Positions 7,899 to 16,633 of a stretch of DNA of 53,710 nucleotides are shown one piece after another. The first letter of the stretch is position 1, and each line of letters starts with the position of its first letter. The DNA comes from DASTQL01 sp035462375 (GTDB taxonomy: Bacteria > Actinomycetota > Actinomycetes > Jiangellales > Jiangellaceae): contig DATHUJ010000240.1 in assembly GCA_035462375.1 (NCBI GenBank), positions 1 through 53,710 on the forward strand, written 5' to 3'. The notes under the pieces were generated by a model, which saw only the letters and a program-made list of their open reading frames with translations, ran no database searches and was not told where the DNA came from. The translations under genes and the position numbers were made by a program.

Positions 7899-9302
7899 TC
7901 AGGTGTCGGCGGTCGATCGCTGCCGGGCTGCGGTCCAGGCGTAGCGATCGAACGTACCGTCGTCACGGATCGCGGTGACGGCGTCGTAGGCCAGGTCCAT
8001 GGCCTGGTGCGTGTTGTCGACGGTGAAGAGCCCGTGCCGACCCAGCGTCACGACGCGGCGCAGCATCCGGGACCAGGAGTCGACGCCGGCGAGGTCCTGC
8101 TCGTAGCCGGCCCGGTGGATCGGGTAGACGTGGCCCACGCGACGGGTCTCGACGTGGGTGCGCCGAACCGGCGGGAGCGCCGACCGGGCCAGCGCCTCGT
8201 CCACGAGGTCACCCAGGGTCTCGTCGCTGGCGCCCCACAGGTCGTCGGTCATCGAGAGCGGGATCTCCGCGCACAGGACGGAACGGTCCTCCGGGTCGTC
8301 GACCGAGTCGCGGTAGTTGCTGGGTTCGGACACGCGCGTGACCGGCGTATCGGCGCCGGGCAGGTAGTGCGTGTCGTACGGCGTCCACCGCCCCTGGTCG
8401 TGCACGACGTAGACCAGCAGGACGGCGCGGAACCGCAGACGGCTGGCGGCCTCGAGCTCGGCCAGCGACGGGGCGGGGCGGGTCAGTCGCGCCATGACCG
8501 GCAGCGGCAGGGTCGAGAACGCCAGGCCACCGGTCAGCACGTCCCCGTCCTGCGTGGTCACCACGACCTCGTCCTCGAAGACACGCACCCGGGCGACCTC
8601 CGCCTCCAGCCGGAGGTCCGCCCCGGCGGCCACGGACGAGTCGGCGAGCACGTCGACGATCTGGCCGAACCCCCGGCGCGGGTACCAGTAGCGCTTCGGC
8701 GGTCCGTCGCTCCCCCGCATCGCCCGGCCGGCCAACCGCCACGCGGCGGTGTCCGTGGACACCTGCCGGCGCGCCTGCTCGCCGCTGATCCGCTCCCCGG
8801 AGATCCCCCAGACCTTGCGGGCGTACGGCGCGTACAGGGCCTCGTACACCGTGGGCCCCAGCGCAGCCCGCAGCACGCCGGCGTAGGAGTCGTCCTGCGG
8901 GCGGCGCAACGGCGCGACGAGCGCGTCGCGCCCGATGGCGGCCAGCATCGGCGGGGGCAGGGAGCGCGCCAGCTCCGCGGCTCGCAGCGGGAAGCCCACC
9001 CAGCGGTCGGCGATCCGGACGCGCCCGTTCCGGGTCCGCTCCTGCAGGTCCTTGCCGAGCAGGTCGTTCAGGTCGGTCAGCAGCCGGGGAGCCGTGGCGG
9101 GGTCCAGCCGGTGGGAGCCGTGGTCCACCCTGACCCCGTCGACCTCGAAGGACGCCGCCGTCCCGCCGGGCTGGCCGGCCCGCTCCAGCACGGCCACCGA
9201 CAGCCCGCGTCGGGCGGCCCGCCAAGCCGCCGCCAGGCCGGCCGGACCGGAGCCGAGCACGACCAGGTCGTACGAGGGGGGAATCGCGGGCGTCTCGGTC
9301 AT
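7899..9302 (-). CDS. FAD-dependent oxidoreductase (amine oxidase / phytoene dehydrogenase-like)
   Basis: A 467-aa flavoprotein with an N-terminal Rossmann FAD site: DLVVLGSGPAGLAAAWRAAR (residues 12-31), then VAVLERAGQPGGTAASFEV. The middle part (YAPYARKVWGISGERISGEQ) resembles the UDP-galactopyranose mutase / protoporphyrinogen oxidase-like group annotated as FAD-dependent oxidoreductases near sugar and isoprenoid genes. The C-terminal GRHGLFTVDNTHQAMDLAYD is the closing FAD contact. The substrate cannot be named. ATG at 9302, with a TACGCT -10 nine bases upstream and no ribosome site. Divergent from the AlkD-like gene; the 57-bp spacer carries both promoters. Confidence 0.82.
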   Translation of the reverse strand: MTETPAIPPSYDLVVLGSGPAGLAAAWRAARRGLSVAVLERAGQPGGTAASFEVDGVRVDHGSHRLDPATAPRLLTDLNDLLGKDLQERTRNGRVRIADRWVGFPLRAAELARSLPPPMLAAIGRDALVAPLRRPQDDSYAGVLRAALGPTVYEALYAPYARKVWGISGERISGEQARRQVSTDTAAWRLAGRAMRGSDGPPKRYWYPRRGFGQIVDVLADSSVAAGADLRLEAEVARVRVFEDEVVVTTQDGDVLTGGLAFSTLPLPVMARLTRPAPSLAELEAASRLRFRAVLLVYVVHDQGRWTPYDTHYLPGADTPVTRVSEPSNYRDSVDDPEDRSVLCAEIPLSMTDDLWGASDETLGDLVDEALARSALPPVRRTHVETRRVGHVYPIHRAGYEQDLAGVDSWSRMLRRVVTLGRHGLFTVDNTHQAMDLAYDAVTAIRDDGTFDRYAWTAARQRSTADT

Positions 9303-9311
9303 GGTGGACCG

Positions 9312-9317
9312 AGCGTA
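9312..9317 (-). promoter_or_regulatory. -10 element of FAD oxidoreductase gene
   Basis: TACGCT on the minus strand nine bases before the ATG at 9302, predicting a leader of only two or three bases. Confidence 0.45.
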
Positions 9318-9345
9318 ACGGGGCGTCGGGCGACCCGGGCACGAG

Positions 9346-9351
9346 TAGCGT
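9346..9351 (+). promoter_or_regulatory. -10 element of alkD-like gene (near-leaderless)
   Basis: TAGCGT eight bases before the GTG at 9360; no ribosome-binding site is present. Confidence 0.45.
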
Positions 9352-9359
9352 CCTGCCAC

Positions 9360-10067
9360 GTGACGTCCTCCGCGGTCGGACCGGTCGAGGACCTCGTCCG
9401 CAGGGTGCGCTTCGGGCTCGAGGCGGTGGCGGAACCCTCCCGGTCCGCGCCGATGCAGGCCTACATGAAGTCGACGATGCCCTTCCTCGGAGTTCCCCGG
9501 CCGCTGCGTGCCAAGGTCGAGCGCGAGGTGCTCGGGGCGTGCGTGCTGCCGGACCGGGCCGGCTGGGAACGCGCGGTGCGTGCGCTCTGGTACGGCGCCG
9601 CCCACCGCGAGGAGCGCTACGTTGCGGTCACGCTCACCGGGTGGCGGCCCTACCGGCGGTGGCTGGACCCGGCAGCCGTCCCGCTCCTCGAGGAGCTCGT
9701 CGTCGACGGCGCCTGGTGGGACTACGTCGACGAGCTCTCCACGCGCCGGCTCGGTCCTGTGCTGCGGGCCGAGCCACCGGTCATGGCGCCGGTCGTTCGG
9801 GCCTGGTCCCGGGACGAGGACCGGTGGAAACGGCGGGCGGCGGTGATCTGCCAGGTGGGCGCGAAGGACCAGGTGGACATCCGGCTGCTCGAGGACTGCG
9901 TGGTCGCCAACCTCGACGACCCGGACTTCTTCCTGCGCAAGGGGATCGGTTGGGCGCTCCGGGACGCCGCGCGGTCCCGGCCGGGCTGGGTCCGGACGTT
10001 CGTCGAGGTCCACCGGGACCGGTTGTCGCCGCTGTCCCGCCGGGAGGCGCTCCGACACCTCGGGTGA
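9360..10067 (+). CDS. DNA alkylation repair protein, AlkD family
   Basis: A 235-aa all-helical protein of the AlkC/AlkD HEAT-repeat DNA glycosylase family, which removes positively charged alkylated bases such as 3-methyladenine and 7-methylguanine. Landmarks are AYMKSTMPFLGVPRPLRA near residues 37-55, LWYGAAHREERYVAV, WDYVDELSTRRLGPVL and the signature region WSRDEDRWKRRAAVICQ followed by FFLRKGIGWALRDAAR. WDYVD carries the Asp used by AlkD, and the RRAAV/RKGIGWALR arginines bind DNA. GTG start at 9360; the family N-terminus begins there and a TAGCGT -10 is eight bases upstream. Monocistronic. Confidence 0.9.
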   Translation: MTSSAVGPVEDLVRRVRFGLEAVAEPSRSAPMQAYMKSTMPFLGVPRPLRAKVEREVLGACVLPDRAGWERAVRALWYGAAHREERYVAVTLTGWRPYRRWLDPAAVPLLEELVVDGAWWDYVDELSTRRLGPVLRAEPPVMAPVVRAWSRDEDRWKRRAAVICQVGAKDQVDIRLLEDCVVANLDDPDFFLRKGIGWALRDAARSRPGWVRTFVEVHRDRLSPLSRREALRHLG

Positions 10068-10097
10068 CCGCCCCACCCGCTCATCCCCGTCGCCCGG

Positions 10098-10126
10098 GCG
10101 TCACCAGACCAGCCGGCGGGTGACGC
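10098..10126 (+). terminator. Stem-loop downstream of alkD-like gene
   Basis: GCGTCACC (10098-10105) pairs perfectly with GGTGACGC (10119-10126) around a 13-nt loop, 30 bp after the stop. No U-tract, as is common for actinobacterial terminators. Confidence 0.45.
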
Positions 10127-10316
10127 TGGGGGCCAGCAGGGTCCGACCGTCGACGCAGGCGTGTACTGCTGCCCTGGTCCGGCCGCCGGACGAGGTGCCG
10201 GCAGCTGTCGGGGGTGGTCGCGGGGATCGCCTTCCTCGTCATTGGCGTCTCCCGGCCGGGCTGATGCGGCCCCGCTGGTGGTCATCCCTCTGCTCGTTGT
10301 TGCAGGTGTGATGGGT

Positions 10317-10338
10317 ACCCCGGCGATGTGGCCGGGGT
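10317..10338. repeat. Perfect 8-bp inverted repeat upstream of fadA
   Basis: ACCCCGGC (10317-10324) and GCCGGGGT (10331-10338) flank a 6-nt loop, about 30 bp before the fadAB -10. It could be an operator or an RNA hairpin; unassigned. Confidence 0.4.
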
Positions 10339-10359
10339 CACGCTCGCGCTCTGCGGTTA

Positions 10360-10376
10360 CCGATGAGTAATATCGG
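10360..10376 (+). promoter_or_regulatory. fadAB promoter -10 inside an inverted repeat
   Basis: CCGAT-N7-ATCGG encloses an AT-rich TAATAT (10368-10373), one of the few AT-rich hexamers here, 34 bp before the fadA GTG. The arrangement suggests a repressor that masks the -10 element. No -35 consensus is visible. Confidence 0.4.
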
Positions 10377-10406
10377 CTGTGGCGACCACCGACCGCAGGA
10401 GGCCCC

Positions 10407-11645
10407 GTGCCGCGTCCGGCCAGGCAGATCCGAGACGTCGTCTTCGTGGACGGCGTCCGTACCCCGTTCGGCAAGGCGGGCCCTAAGGGCATGTACGCGG
10501 AGACCCGCGCCGACGACCTCGTCATCAAGTGCATCCGGGAGCTGCTCCGCCGCCACCCGTCCCTCCCGCCCGAACGCGTCGACGACGTGGCCGTGGCGGC
10601 GACGACCCAGATCGGCGACCAGGGCCTGACGATCGGGCGGATGGCGGCGCTGCTGTCCGGGCTGCCCCGGAGCGTCCCCGGCTTCGCGATCGACCGCATG
10701 TGTGCGGGGGCGATGACCGCGGTGACCACGACCGCGGCCGGGATCGGCGTCGGTGCCTACGACGTCGTCGTGGCCGGTGGTGTCGAGCACATGGGACACC
10801 ACCCGATGGGTGAGGGCGTCGACCCCAACCCCCGCGTCCTCGCCGAGCGCCTCGTCGACCCGAGCGCGCTGGTCATGGGGTCCACCGCCGAGAACCTTCA
10901 CGACCGCTTCCCCCACCTGACCCGGGAACGCGCGGACGCGTATGCGGTCGAGAGCCAGGCCAAGCTGGCCAAGGCCTACGCGGACGGCATCGTCCAGCAG
11001 GACCTGGTCCCCGTCGCCACGCGCAGCGCCGAACGTGGTTGGGGCCTGGCGACGGCCGACGAGCCACCCCGACCGGGCACGACGCTGGAGGACCTCGCCG
11101 GGCTCAAGACCCCGTTCCGCCCGCACGGGCGGGTCACGGCCGGCAACTCCGCCGGGCTCAACGACGGGGCAACGGCCTGCCTGCTCGCCTCCGCGGAGGC
11201 GGCCGAGGAGCTGGGGCTGCCCGTCCGGATGCGGCTCGTGTCGTACGCCTTCGCGGGGGTCGATCCCGAGGTCATGGGAGTCGGCCCGGTCCCGGCGACG
11301 GACAAGGCGCTCGCCAAGGCCGGCCTGTCGATCGAGGACATCGGCGCCTTCGAGGTCAACGAGGCCTTCGCCGTGCAGGTGCTCGCGTTCCTCGACCACT
11401 ACGGGATCGCCGACGACGACCCCCGCGTCAACCCGTACGGCGGGGCCATCGCGCTCGGCCACCCGCTGGCGGCTAGCGGCGTACGCCTGATGACGCAGCT
11501 GGCCCGGACCTTCGAGGCACGCCCGGAGATCCGCTTCGGCCTCACCACCATGTGCGTCGGTATCGGCATGGGGGGTTCCGTGATCTGGGAGAACCCCCAC
11601 CACCAGGACTTCGGACAGGACCTCGACGAGGAGGACGCCGCGTGA
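10407..11645 (+). CDS. fadA: Acetyl-CoA C-acyltransferase (thiolase II), FadA-like
   Basis: Thiolytic cleavage of 3-ketoacyl-CoA, the last step of the beta-oxidation cycle; cytosolic, expected to complex with the FadB encoded next. The 412-aa product has all thiolase active-site elements: nucleophile Cys99 in IDRMCAGAMTA, NEAFAVQVL, His352 in GHPLAASG and the proton-donor Cys383 in CVGIGMGG. The trifunctional partner directly downstream makes a degradative FadA more likely than a biosynthetic acetoacetyl-CoA thiolase. GTG start with AGGAGG (10397-10402) at ideal spacing. The last four bases overlap fadB. Confidence 0.93.
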   Translation: MPRPARQIRDVVFVDGVRTPFGKAGPKGMYAETRADDLVIKCIRELLRRHPSLPPERVDDVAVAATTQIGDQGLTIGRMAALLSGLPRSVPGFAIDRMCAGAMTAVTTTAAGIGVGAYDVVVAGGVEHMGHHPMGEGVDPNPRVLAERLVDPSALVMGSTAENLHDRFPHLTRERADAYAVESQAKLAKAYADGIVQQDLVPVATRSAERGWGLATADEPPRPGTTLEDLAGLKTPFRPHGRVTAGNSAGLNDGATACLLASAEAAEELGLPVRMRLVSYAFAGVDPEVMGVGPVPATDKALAKAGLSIEDIGAFEVNEAFAVQVLAFLDHYGIADDDPRVNPYGGAIALGHPLAASGVRLMTQLARTFEARPEIRFGLTTMCVGIGMGGSVIWENPHHQDFGQDLDEEDAA

Positions 11646-13732
11646 AGGAGCTCTTTCCCGACGAGGTCGTGACCAGGGCCCGTGTACGCGGAATGGACCT
11701 GCCGTTGGGAGCCGGCCGGCTCGCGCTGGTGACCCTCGACAACGGGCACGACCACACCAAGCCCAACACACTCGGCCCGCAGAGCTTGGAGGAGCTGGAC
11801 CGGGCGCTGGACGAGGCGTTCGCGATGCCCGACGTCAAGGCGGTCGCCGTGACCGGCAAGCCCTTCATCCTCGCGGCGGGTGCCGACCTCAAGGGCATCG
11901 GGTTGGTCCGCGACCGGGAGACCGCGCACGCCATCGCCCATCTGGGTCACCGGGTCCTGCGCCGGCTCGGCGAGGGGCCGGTCCCGTCGTTCGCGTTCGT
12001 CAACGGCATGGCACTCGGCGGCGGCCTGGAGGTCGCGCTGCACTGCACCTACCGCACGGTCTCGACCGCTGCCCAGGGCATCGGCCTGCCCGAGACGTTC
12101 ATCGGGATCGTGCCGGGCTGGGGTGGAGCCTGGCTGGTGCCCAACCTCGTCGGCATCGACACGGCGGTCACGGTGGTCGTCGAGAACCCGCTGAACACCA
12201 AGGTCCTGGGCGGGGCACAGGTGCGCGCGCTCGGGCTCGCCGACGCGGCCTTCGAGGGCGCCGACTTCCTCGAACAGTCGATGGTGTGGGCGGCCCAGGT
12301 CCTGACGGGTGCGGTCGAGGTCGAGCGGCCCGAGGTGGACCGTTCGGAGGAGGCCTGGGACGCCGCGATCGTGCGCGGGCGGGCCGCGGCCGACGCCAAG
12401 GTCAAGCGCCTCTCCCCCGCGCCGTACCGCGCCCTCGACCTGTTGGCCGGTGCCAGGACGTGCAGCCGTGACGATGGCTTCGCGGCCGAGGACGACGCCC
12501 TCGCCGACCTGCTCATGACCGACGAGACCCGGGCGACGCTCTACGCCTTCGATCTGGTCCAGCGTCGCGCGAAGCGGCCGGTCGGGGCGCCCGACAGATC
12601 CCTAGCACGCGAGGTGACCAAGGTCGGGGTCGTCGGAGCCGGCTTGATGGCCAGCCAGCTCGCCCTGCTCTTCGCCCGGCGCCTCGAGGTCCCGGTCGTC
12701 ATGACCGACCTCGACCAGGACCGGGTCGACAAGGGTCTCGCGTACGTCCGCGGGGAGGTCGACAAGCTGCTGGGCAAGGGCCGGATCTCGCCCGACCGGG
12801 CCAACCGGCTCAAGGCCCTGGTCAACGGCTCCGTCGACAAGGCCGGGTTCGCCGACGCGGACTTCGTCATCGAGGCGGTCTTCGAGCAGCTCGAGGTCAA
12901 GAAGCAGGTCTTCGCCGAGGTGGAGGAGGTCGTCTCCCACGAGTGCGTCCTGGCGACCAACACGTCCTCCCTCTCCGTGACCGAGATGGCAGCCGACCTC
13001 AAGAACCCCGAGCGGGTGGTGGGCTTGCACTTCTTCAACCCGGTGGCGGTCATGCCGCTGCTGGAGGTCGTGCGCGCCGAGCGGACGGACGACCCGACCC
13101 TGGCGACCGCCTTCGCTGTGGGCAAGGCGCTGAAGAAGTCGTCGGTCCTCGTCAAGGACGCGCCGGCCTTCGTCTTCAACCGCCTGCTCACCCGCGCCCT
13201 GGGCGAGGCCATCCGGGCGGTCGACGAGGGGACGCCGTTCGCCGTCGCCGACCGGGCGCTCGCGCCGCTCGGGATGCCGATGCCGCCCTTCGTCCTTCTG
13301 CAGCTCGTGGGGCCGGCCGTCGCGCTGCACACCGCCGAGACGTTGCAGGCCGCCTTCCCGGACCGGTTCGGCACCTCCGCGGGGCTGCAGGCGCTGGTGG
13401 CTGCCGGCAAGCCGGGTGTCTACGCCTGGGACGAGCACGGACGACCGTCCGTCGACCCCGAGGTCGCCGAGCTGTGGCCGCAGGGTGGGACCCTGCAGAC
13501 CGAAGAGCAGGTCCTCGACCGCACCAGGCGTGCCCTGGCCGACGAGATCCGGATCATGCTGGACGATGGGGTCGTCGCCGAGATCCAGGACATCGACCTG
13601 TGCCTCCTCCTGGGCGGCGGCTTCGTCTTCGCCAACGGTGGCGTCGCGCCCTACCTGGACCGGACAGGCACCTCGGAGGCGGTCACCGGTCGGCGCTTCC
13701 TGCCCCCAGGGGTGGCCAGCGTGCCGGCCTGA
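11642..13732 (+). CDS. fadB: Multifunctional fatty acid oxidation protein (enoyl-CoA hydratase / 3-hydroxyacyl-CoA dehydrogenase), FadB-like
   Basis: Carries two beta-oxidation steps: hydration of 2-enoyl-CoA and NAD-dependent oxidation of 3-hydroxyacyl-CoA. 696 aa. The N-terminal crotonase domain (about 1-230) has the oxyanion-hole segments LAAGADLKGI and NGMALGGGLEVALHC, and the hydratase glutamate in GLPETFIGIVPGWGG. From about 320, a Rossmann domain starts with VGVVGAGLMASQLALLFA. ATNTSSLSVTEMA and HFFNPVAVMPLLEVV bear the dehydrogenase Ser/His positions, followed by paired C-terminal helical domains (KDAPAFVFNRLL). GTG start overlaps the fadA stop (GTGA). Order alpha after beta (fadA-fadB) as in other actinobacteria. 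Confidence 0.94.
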   Translation: MKELFPDEVVTRARVRGMDLPLGAGRLALVTLDNGHDHTKPNTLGPQSLEELDRALDEAFAMPDVKAVAVTGKPFILAAGADLKGIGLVRDRETAHAIAHLGHRVLRRLGEGPVPSFAFVNGMALGGGLEVALHCTYRTVSTAAQGIGLPETFIGIVPGWGGAWLVPNLVGIDTAVTVVVENPLNTKVLGGAQVRALGLADAAFEGADFLEQSMVWAAQVLTGAVEVERPEVDRSEEAWDAAIVRGRAAADAKVKRLSPAPYRALDLLAGARTCSRDDGFAAEDDALADLLMTDETRATLYAFDLVQRRAKRPVGAPDRSLAREVTKVGVVGAGLMASQLALLFARRLEVPVVMTDLDQDRVDKGLAYVRGEVDKLLGKGRISPDRANRLKALVNGSVDKAGFADADFVIEAVFEQLEVKKQVFAEVEEVVSHECVLATNTSSLSVTEMAADLKNPERVVGLHFFNPVAVMPLLEVVRAERTDDPTLATAFAVGKALKKSSVLVKDAPAFVFNRLLTRALGEAIRAVDEGTPFAVADRALAPLGMPMPPFVLLQLVGPAVALHTAETLQAAFPDRFGTSAGLQALVAAGKPGVYAWDEHGRPSVDPEVAELWPQGGTLQTEEQVLDRTRRALADEIRIMLDDGVVAEIQDIDLCLLLGGGFVFANGGVAPYLDRTGTSEAVTGRRFLPPGVASVPA

Positions 13733-13736
13733 GGGA

Positions 13737-14579
13737 TCAGCCGGCACAAGCGACGACCGCTGCCGCCACGGCCGCAGCCCCGCGGGGGGCGAGCACCAGG
13801 GTGTCGTGGTCGACGCCGGCGACCACGACGACCCGGACGGCGGCGCCCACCGCCCCCTCCACCGTGGCGGGGTCGTGCAGTCCGCCGGACGCTGGCACCA
13901 GGTACGTGGCGGATCCGACCAGCAGCGCAGCCCCCAGCGGGTCGTAGAGCCCCAGGCCGTCGGCGACGACGGCCTCGCGAGCCACAGCGGCCCGCCACCG
14001 GCCATCCGACCCCTCACGGAGGTCAGCGAGGAGCGCCGCCTCCACCGTGTCCGACCAGTACGGGTCGGCTGCGGGGTCCGAGCGCCAGTACGCCGCGTAG
14101 TGCTGCGGACCGGCGAAGGACCGGTCCAGCCGCTGCCACGACAGGTCGATCCGGTCGGCCAGGTCCGCCTCCGGGGACCTGCTTGCCGGCGCCACCAGCG
14201 GCACGCCACCGTCGACCAGGACGAGTCCTGACACCCGCTCCGGGTGGGCGGCCGCGAGCCGGGCCGCCACGAAACCCCCCATCGAGTGGCCGACGAGAGT
14301 TGCCCGGTCCACTCCCTCGGCGTCGAGCACGCCGGCCAGGTCGGGCACGTGGGCGGACAGCCCGTACGGTCCGGGCAGGCCGGCGCTGAGACTACGGCCG
14401 CGCAGGTCGGGCGCGAGCACGGTCGCACGTCCGGCCAGGGCGCCGACGGTCTCGGCCCACCAGAGGTGGTTGCCGGTGATGCCGTGGACCGCGAGGACCG
14501 GTGGCCCGTCCCCCGCCCAGCGCGCGACAGCGAGCTCCCCTCCGGCGACCGCGACGCGGAGCAGCTCGGCCCTCACCAC
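13737..14579 (-). CDS. Alpha/beta fold hydrolase
   Basis: A 280-aa single-domain hydrolase of unknown substrate. Oxyanion region HGITGNHLWW (residues 32-41), nucleophile elbow GHSMGG with Ser99, and probable catalytic His258 in VAGVDHDTLVL. The acid residue is not obvious. No signal peptide, so probably cytosolic. Starts at the GTG at 14579 (a second in-frame GTG follows directly), only 7 bp after the dxs stop, so it is probably the second gene of a dxs operon. That linkage does not identify a substrate. Ends four bases after the convergent fadB. Confidence 0.82.
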   Translation of the reverse strand: MVRAELLRVAVAGGELAVARWAGDGPPVLAVHGITGNHLWWAETVGALAGRATVLAPDLRGRSLSAGLPGPYGLSAHVPDLAGVLDAEGVDRATLVGHSMGGFVAARLAAAHPERVSGLVLVDGGVPLVAPASRSPEADLADRIDLSWQRLDRSFAGPQHYAAYWRSDPAADPYWSDTVEAALLADLREGSDGRWRAAVAREAVVADGLGLYDPLGAALLVGSATYLVPASGGLHDPATVEGAVGAAVRVVVVAGVDHDTLVLAPRGAAAVAAAVVACAG

Positions 14580-14586
14580 CGAGGAC

Positions 14587-16503
14587 TCAGCGGGTGCTGG
14601 GGTCCTGGATCGCGGCCGGCGCGACGTCGTCGTCCAACCGGGCGACCTCCTCGACCACCTCGCGGGCCAGGTCCTGGGCCGTGAGCCCGACCTCGGCCAG
14701 GATCGCCGGCCGCTTGGCGTGGTCGAGGAAGCGCTGCGGGATGCCGAAGTCGCGCACCGGCGCCCGGACGCGCGCGTCGCGCAGCTCCTGGGCGATGCGG
14801 GTGCCCACGCCGCCGACCCGGCCGTTGTCCTCCACCGTGACCACCAGCCGGTGCTCACCGGCCAGGGCGACCACCGACCCGTCCACCGGCTTGACCCACC
14901 GCGGGTCGACCACGGTCACGCCGATGCCCTGCGCGGCCAGCCGGTCGGCGACCGCCACGCCGACGGCAGCCATCGAGCCGACGGCGACCAGGAGCACGTC
15001 CCGTGCCCCCGCCCGCACCAGCACGTCGGTTGTCCCTGTCCGTTCGATCGCCGGCACGTCGTCGACCACGGCTCCCTTGGGGAAGCGCACGACCGTGGGC
15101 GCGTCGGCCACCGCGACGGCCTCTCGCAGCTGCTCGCGCAGCTGGCCGGCGTCTCTCGGTGCGGCCAGCCGCAGGCCGGGCACCACCTGAAGGATCGACA
15201 TGTCCCACATGCCGTTGTGCGAGGCGCCGTCGTCGCCGGTCACCCCGGCCCGGTCGAGCACGAAGGTCACCCCGCAGCGGTGCAGTGCGCAGTCCATCAG
15301 CACCTGGTCGAAAGCGCGGTTGAGGAAGGTGGCGTAGACGGCGACGACGGGGTGGAGGCCGCCCATCGCCAGACCAACCGCCGACGTGACGGCGTGCTGC
15401 TCGGCGATCCCGACGTCGAACCAGCGGTCGGGGTAAGCGTGGGCGAAGGCGTCCAGGCCGGTGGGGTAGAGCATGGCGGCGGTGATCGCGACGAGGTCCG
15501 CGCGCTCGGCTCCGAGGGCCACCATCTCGTCGCGGAAGACATGGGTCCAGCTGCTCACCGAGGCTGCGATCGGGACCCCGGTGGCCGGGTCGAAGGGGTG
15601 CGACTGGTGCATCTGGTCGTTCTCGTTGCGCTCGGCCAGGTCGTAGCCGAATCCCTTGCGCGTGACGCAGTGCACGATCACCGGCCCGCGGAACCGTTTG
15701 GCTTTCTCCAGCGCGTTCTCCACGGCCGACCGGTCGTGGCCGTCGACCGGTCCCACGTACTTGATCCCCAGGTCCTCGAACAGGCCCTGCGGGGCCAGCA
15801 CGTCCTTGAGGCCCTTCTTGATGCCGTGCAGTGCTTCGTACAACGGCGGGCCGACGAGGGGTGTCCGGCCCAGCGAACGCTTGACCACGTCCAACGCCTG
15901 TTCGTACCGGGGGTCCGTACGAAGCCCCGCCAGGTGGTCCGCCAGGCCGCCGACCGTCGGCGTATAGGAGCGGCCGTTGTCGTTGACCAGGATGACGATC
16001 GGCCGCTCCTGGCCGGCGGCGATGTTGTTCAACGCCTCCCAGGCCATCCCCCCGGTGAGCGCGCCGTCACCGACGACCGCGACCACCGTCCGGTCGTGGT
16101 CTCCTCGGACGGCGAAGGCCTTGGCCATGCCGTCGGCGTAGGACAGAGCGGTGGAGGCGTGGGAGTTCTCCACCCAGTCGTGTTCGCTCTCTGCGCGGCT
16201 CGGGTAGCCGGAGAGCCCACCGGCCTGGCGCAGCTGCTCGAAGCCCGCATGCCGACCGGTCACCAACTTGTGCACGTACGCCTGGTGGCCGGTGTCGAAG
16301 ATCACCGGGTCACGCGGGGAGTCGAACACCCGGTGCACGGCGAGGGTGAGCTCGACAGCACCCAGGTTGGGGCCCAGGTGCCCCCCGTGGCGGGCGACTG
16401 ATGCGACCAGGACGTCGCGGATCTCGGCGGCCAGGTCAGCGAGCTGCTCCTCGGTGAGTCCGCGCAGGTCGCGCGGCCGGTGGACGGAGTCCAGGACGCC
16501 CAA
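14587..16503 (-). CDS. dxs: 1-deoxy-D-xylulose-5-phosphate synthase Dxs
   Basis: Thiamine-diphosphate enzyme joining pyruvate and glyceraldehyde 3-phosphate, first step of the MEP isoprenoid pathway. 638 aa, normal size. Landmarks: RHGGHLGPNLGAVELT (substrate phosphate binding), FDTGHQAYVHK, the ThDP motif VGDGALTGGMAWEALNN, the central FDVGIAEQHAVT with its catalytic Glu, and DGASHNGMWDMSIL. Start is the TTG at 16503: it gives the family N-terminus (GVLDSVHRPRDLRGL) and has GGAGGCGAG upstream. The ATG at 16587 would add 28 untypical residues. A TAGACT -10 lies at 16544-16549. Confidence 0.95.
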   Translation of the reverse strand: MGVLDSVHRPRDLRGLTEEQLADLAAEIRDVLVASVARHGGHLGPNLGAVELTLAVHRVFDSPRDPVIFDTGHQAYVHKLVTGRHAGFEQLRQAGGLSGYPSRAESEHDWVENSHASTALSYADGMAKAFAVRGDHDRTVVAVVGDGALTGGMAWEALNNIAAGQERPIVILVNDNGRSYTPTVGGLADHLAGLRTDPRYEQALDVVKRSLGRTPLVGPPLYEALHGIKKGLKDVLAPQGLFEDLGIKYVGPVDGHDRSAVENALEKAKRFRGPVIVHCVTRKGFGYDLAERNENDQMHQSHPFDPATGVPIAASVSSWTHVFRDEMVALGAERADLVAITAAMLYPTGLDAFAHAYPDRWFDVGIAEQHAVTSAVGLAMGGLHPVVAVYATFLNRAFDQVLMDCALHRCGVTFVLDRAGVTGDDGASHNGMWDMSILQVVPGLRLAAPRDAGQLREQLREAVAVADAPTVVRFPKGAVVDDVPAIERTGTTDVLVRAGARDVLLVAVGSMAAVGVAVADRLAAQGIGVTVVDPRWVKPVDGSVVALAGEHRLVVTVEDNGRVGGVGTRIAQELRDARVRAPVRDFGIPQRFLDHAKRPAILAEVGLTAQDLAREVVEEVARLDDDVAPAAIQDPSTR

Positions 16504-16543
16504 CGCGTCTCGCCTCCTCCTCGTCGCCGTCAGGTCCGGAGCG

Positions 16544-16549
16544 AGTCTA
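16544..16549 (-). promoter_or_regulatory. Probable -10 of dxs
   Basis: TAGACT on the minus strand gives a leader of about 35 nt that contains the GGAGG ribosome-binding region, in contrast to the leaderless promoters nearby. Confidence 0.4.
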
Positions 16550-16633
16550 CGTACGGGGGAGGACGGCCGCCCATCGGCGCGGCGCATCCGTGTCGCGACT
16601 CACCCGCCGACGGTCGTCTGGGAGGCTCACCGG

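Larger units (their letters stand above)
10068..10406. other. Intergenic region between alkD-like gene and fadA
   Basis: About 340 bp with no convincing gene; the short open frames have no recognisable family or ribosome site. It holds an 8-bp stem-loop after the alkD-like stop (10098-10126), a second 8-bp stem-loop (10317-10338) and the fadAB promoter with an inverted repeat (10360-10376). Confidence 0.6.

Noticed and set aside
10120..10370. Small frames of 63 and 69 codons between the alkD-like gene and fadA, considered as a remnant gene
   Set aside because: Neither shows a domain, a plausible start region or coding bias stronger than surrounding non-coding sequence.
16504..16587. ATG at 16587 as dxs start
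   Set aside because: Adds 28 Arg-rich residues; the TTG at 16503 has a GGAGG site and gives the normal Dxs N-terminus.
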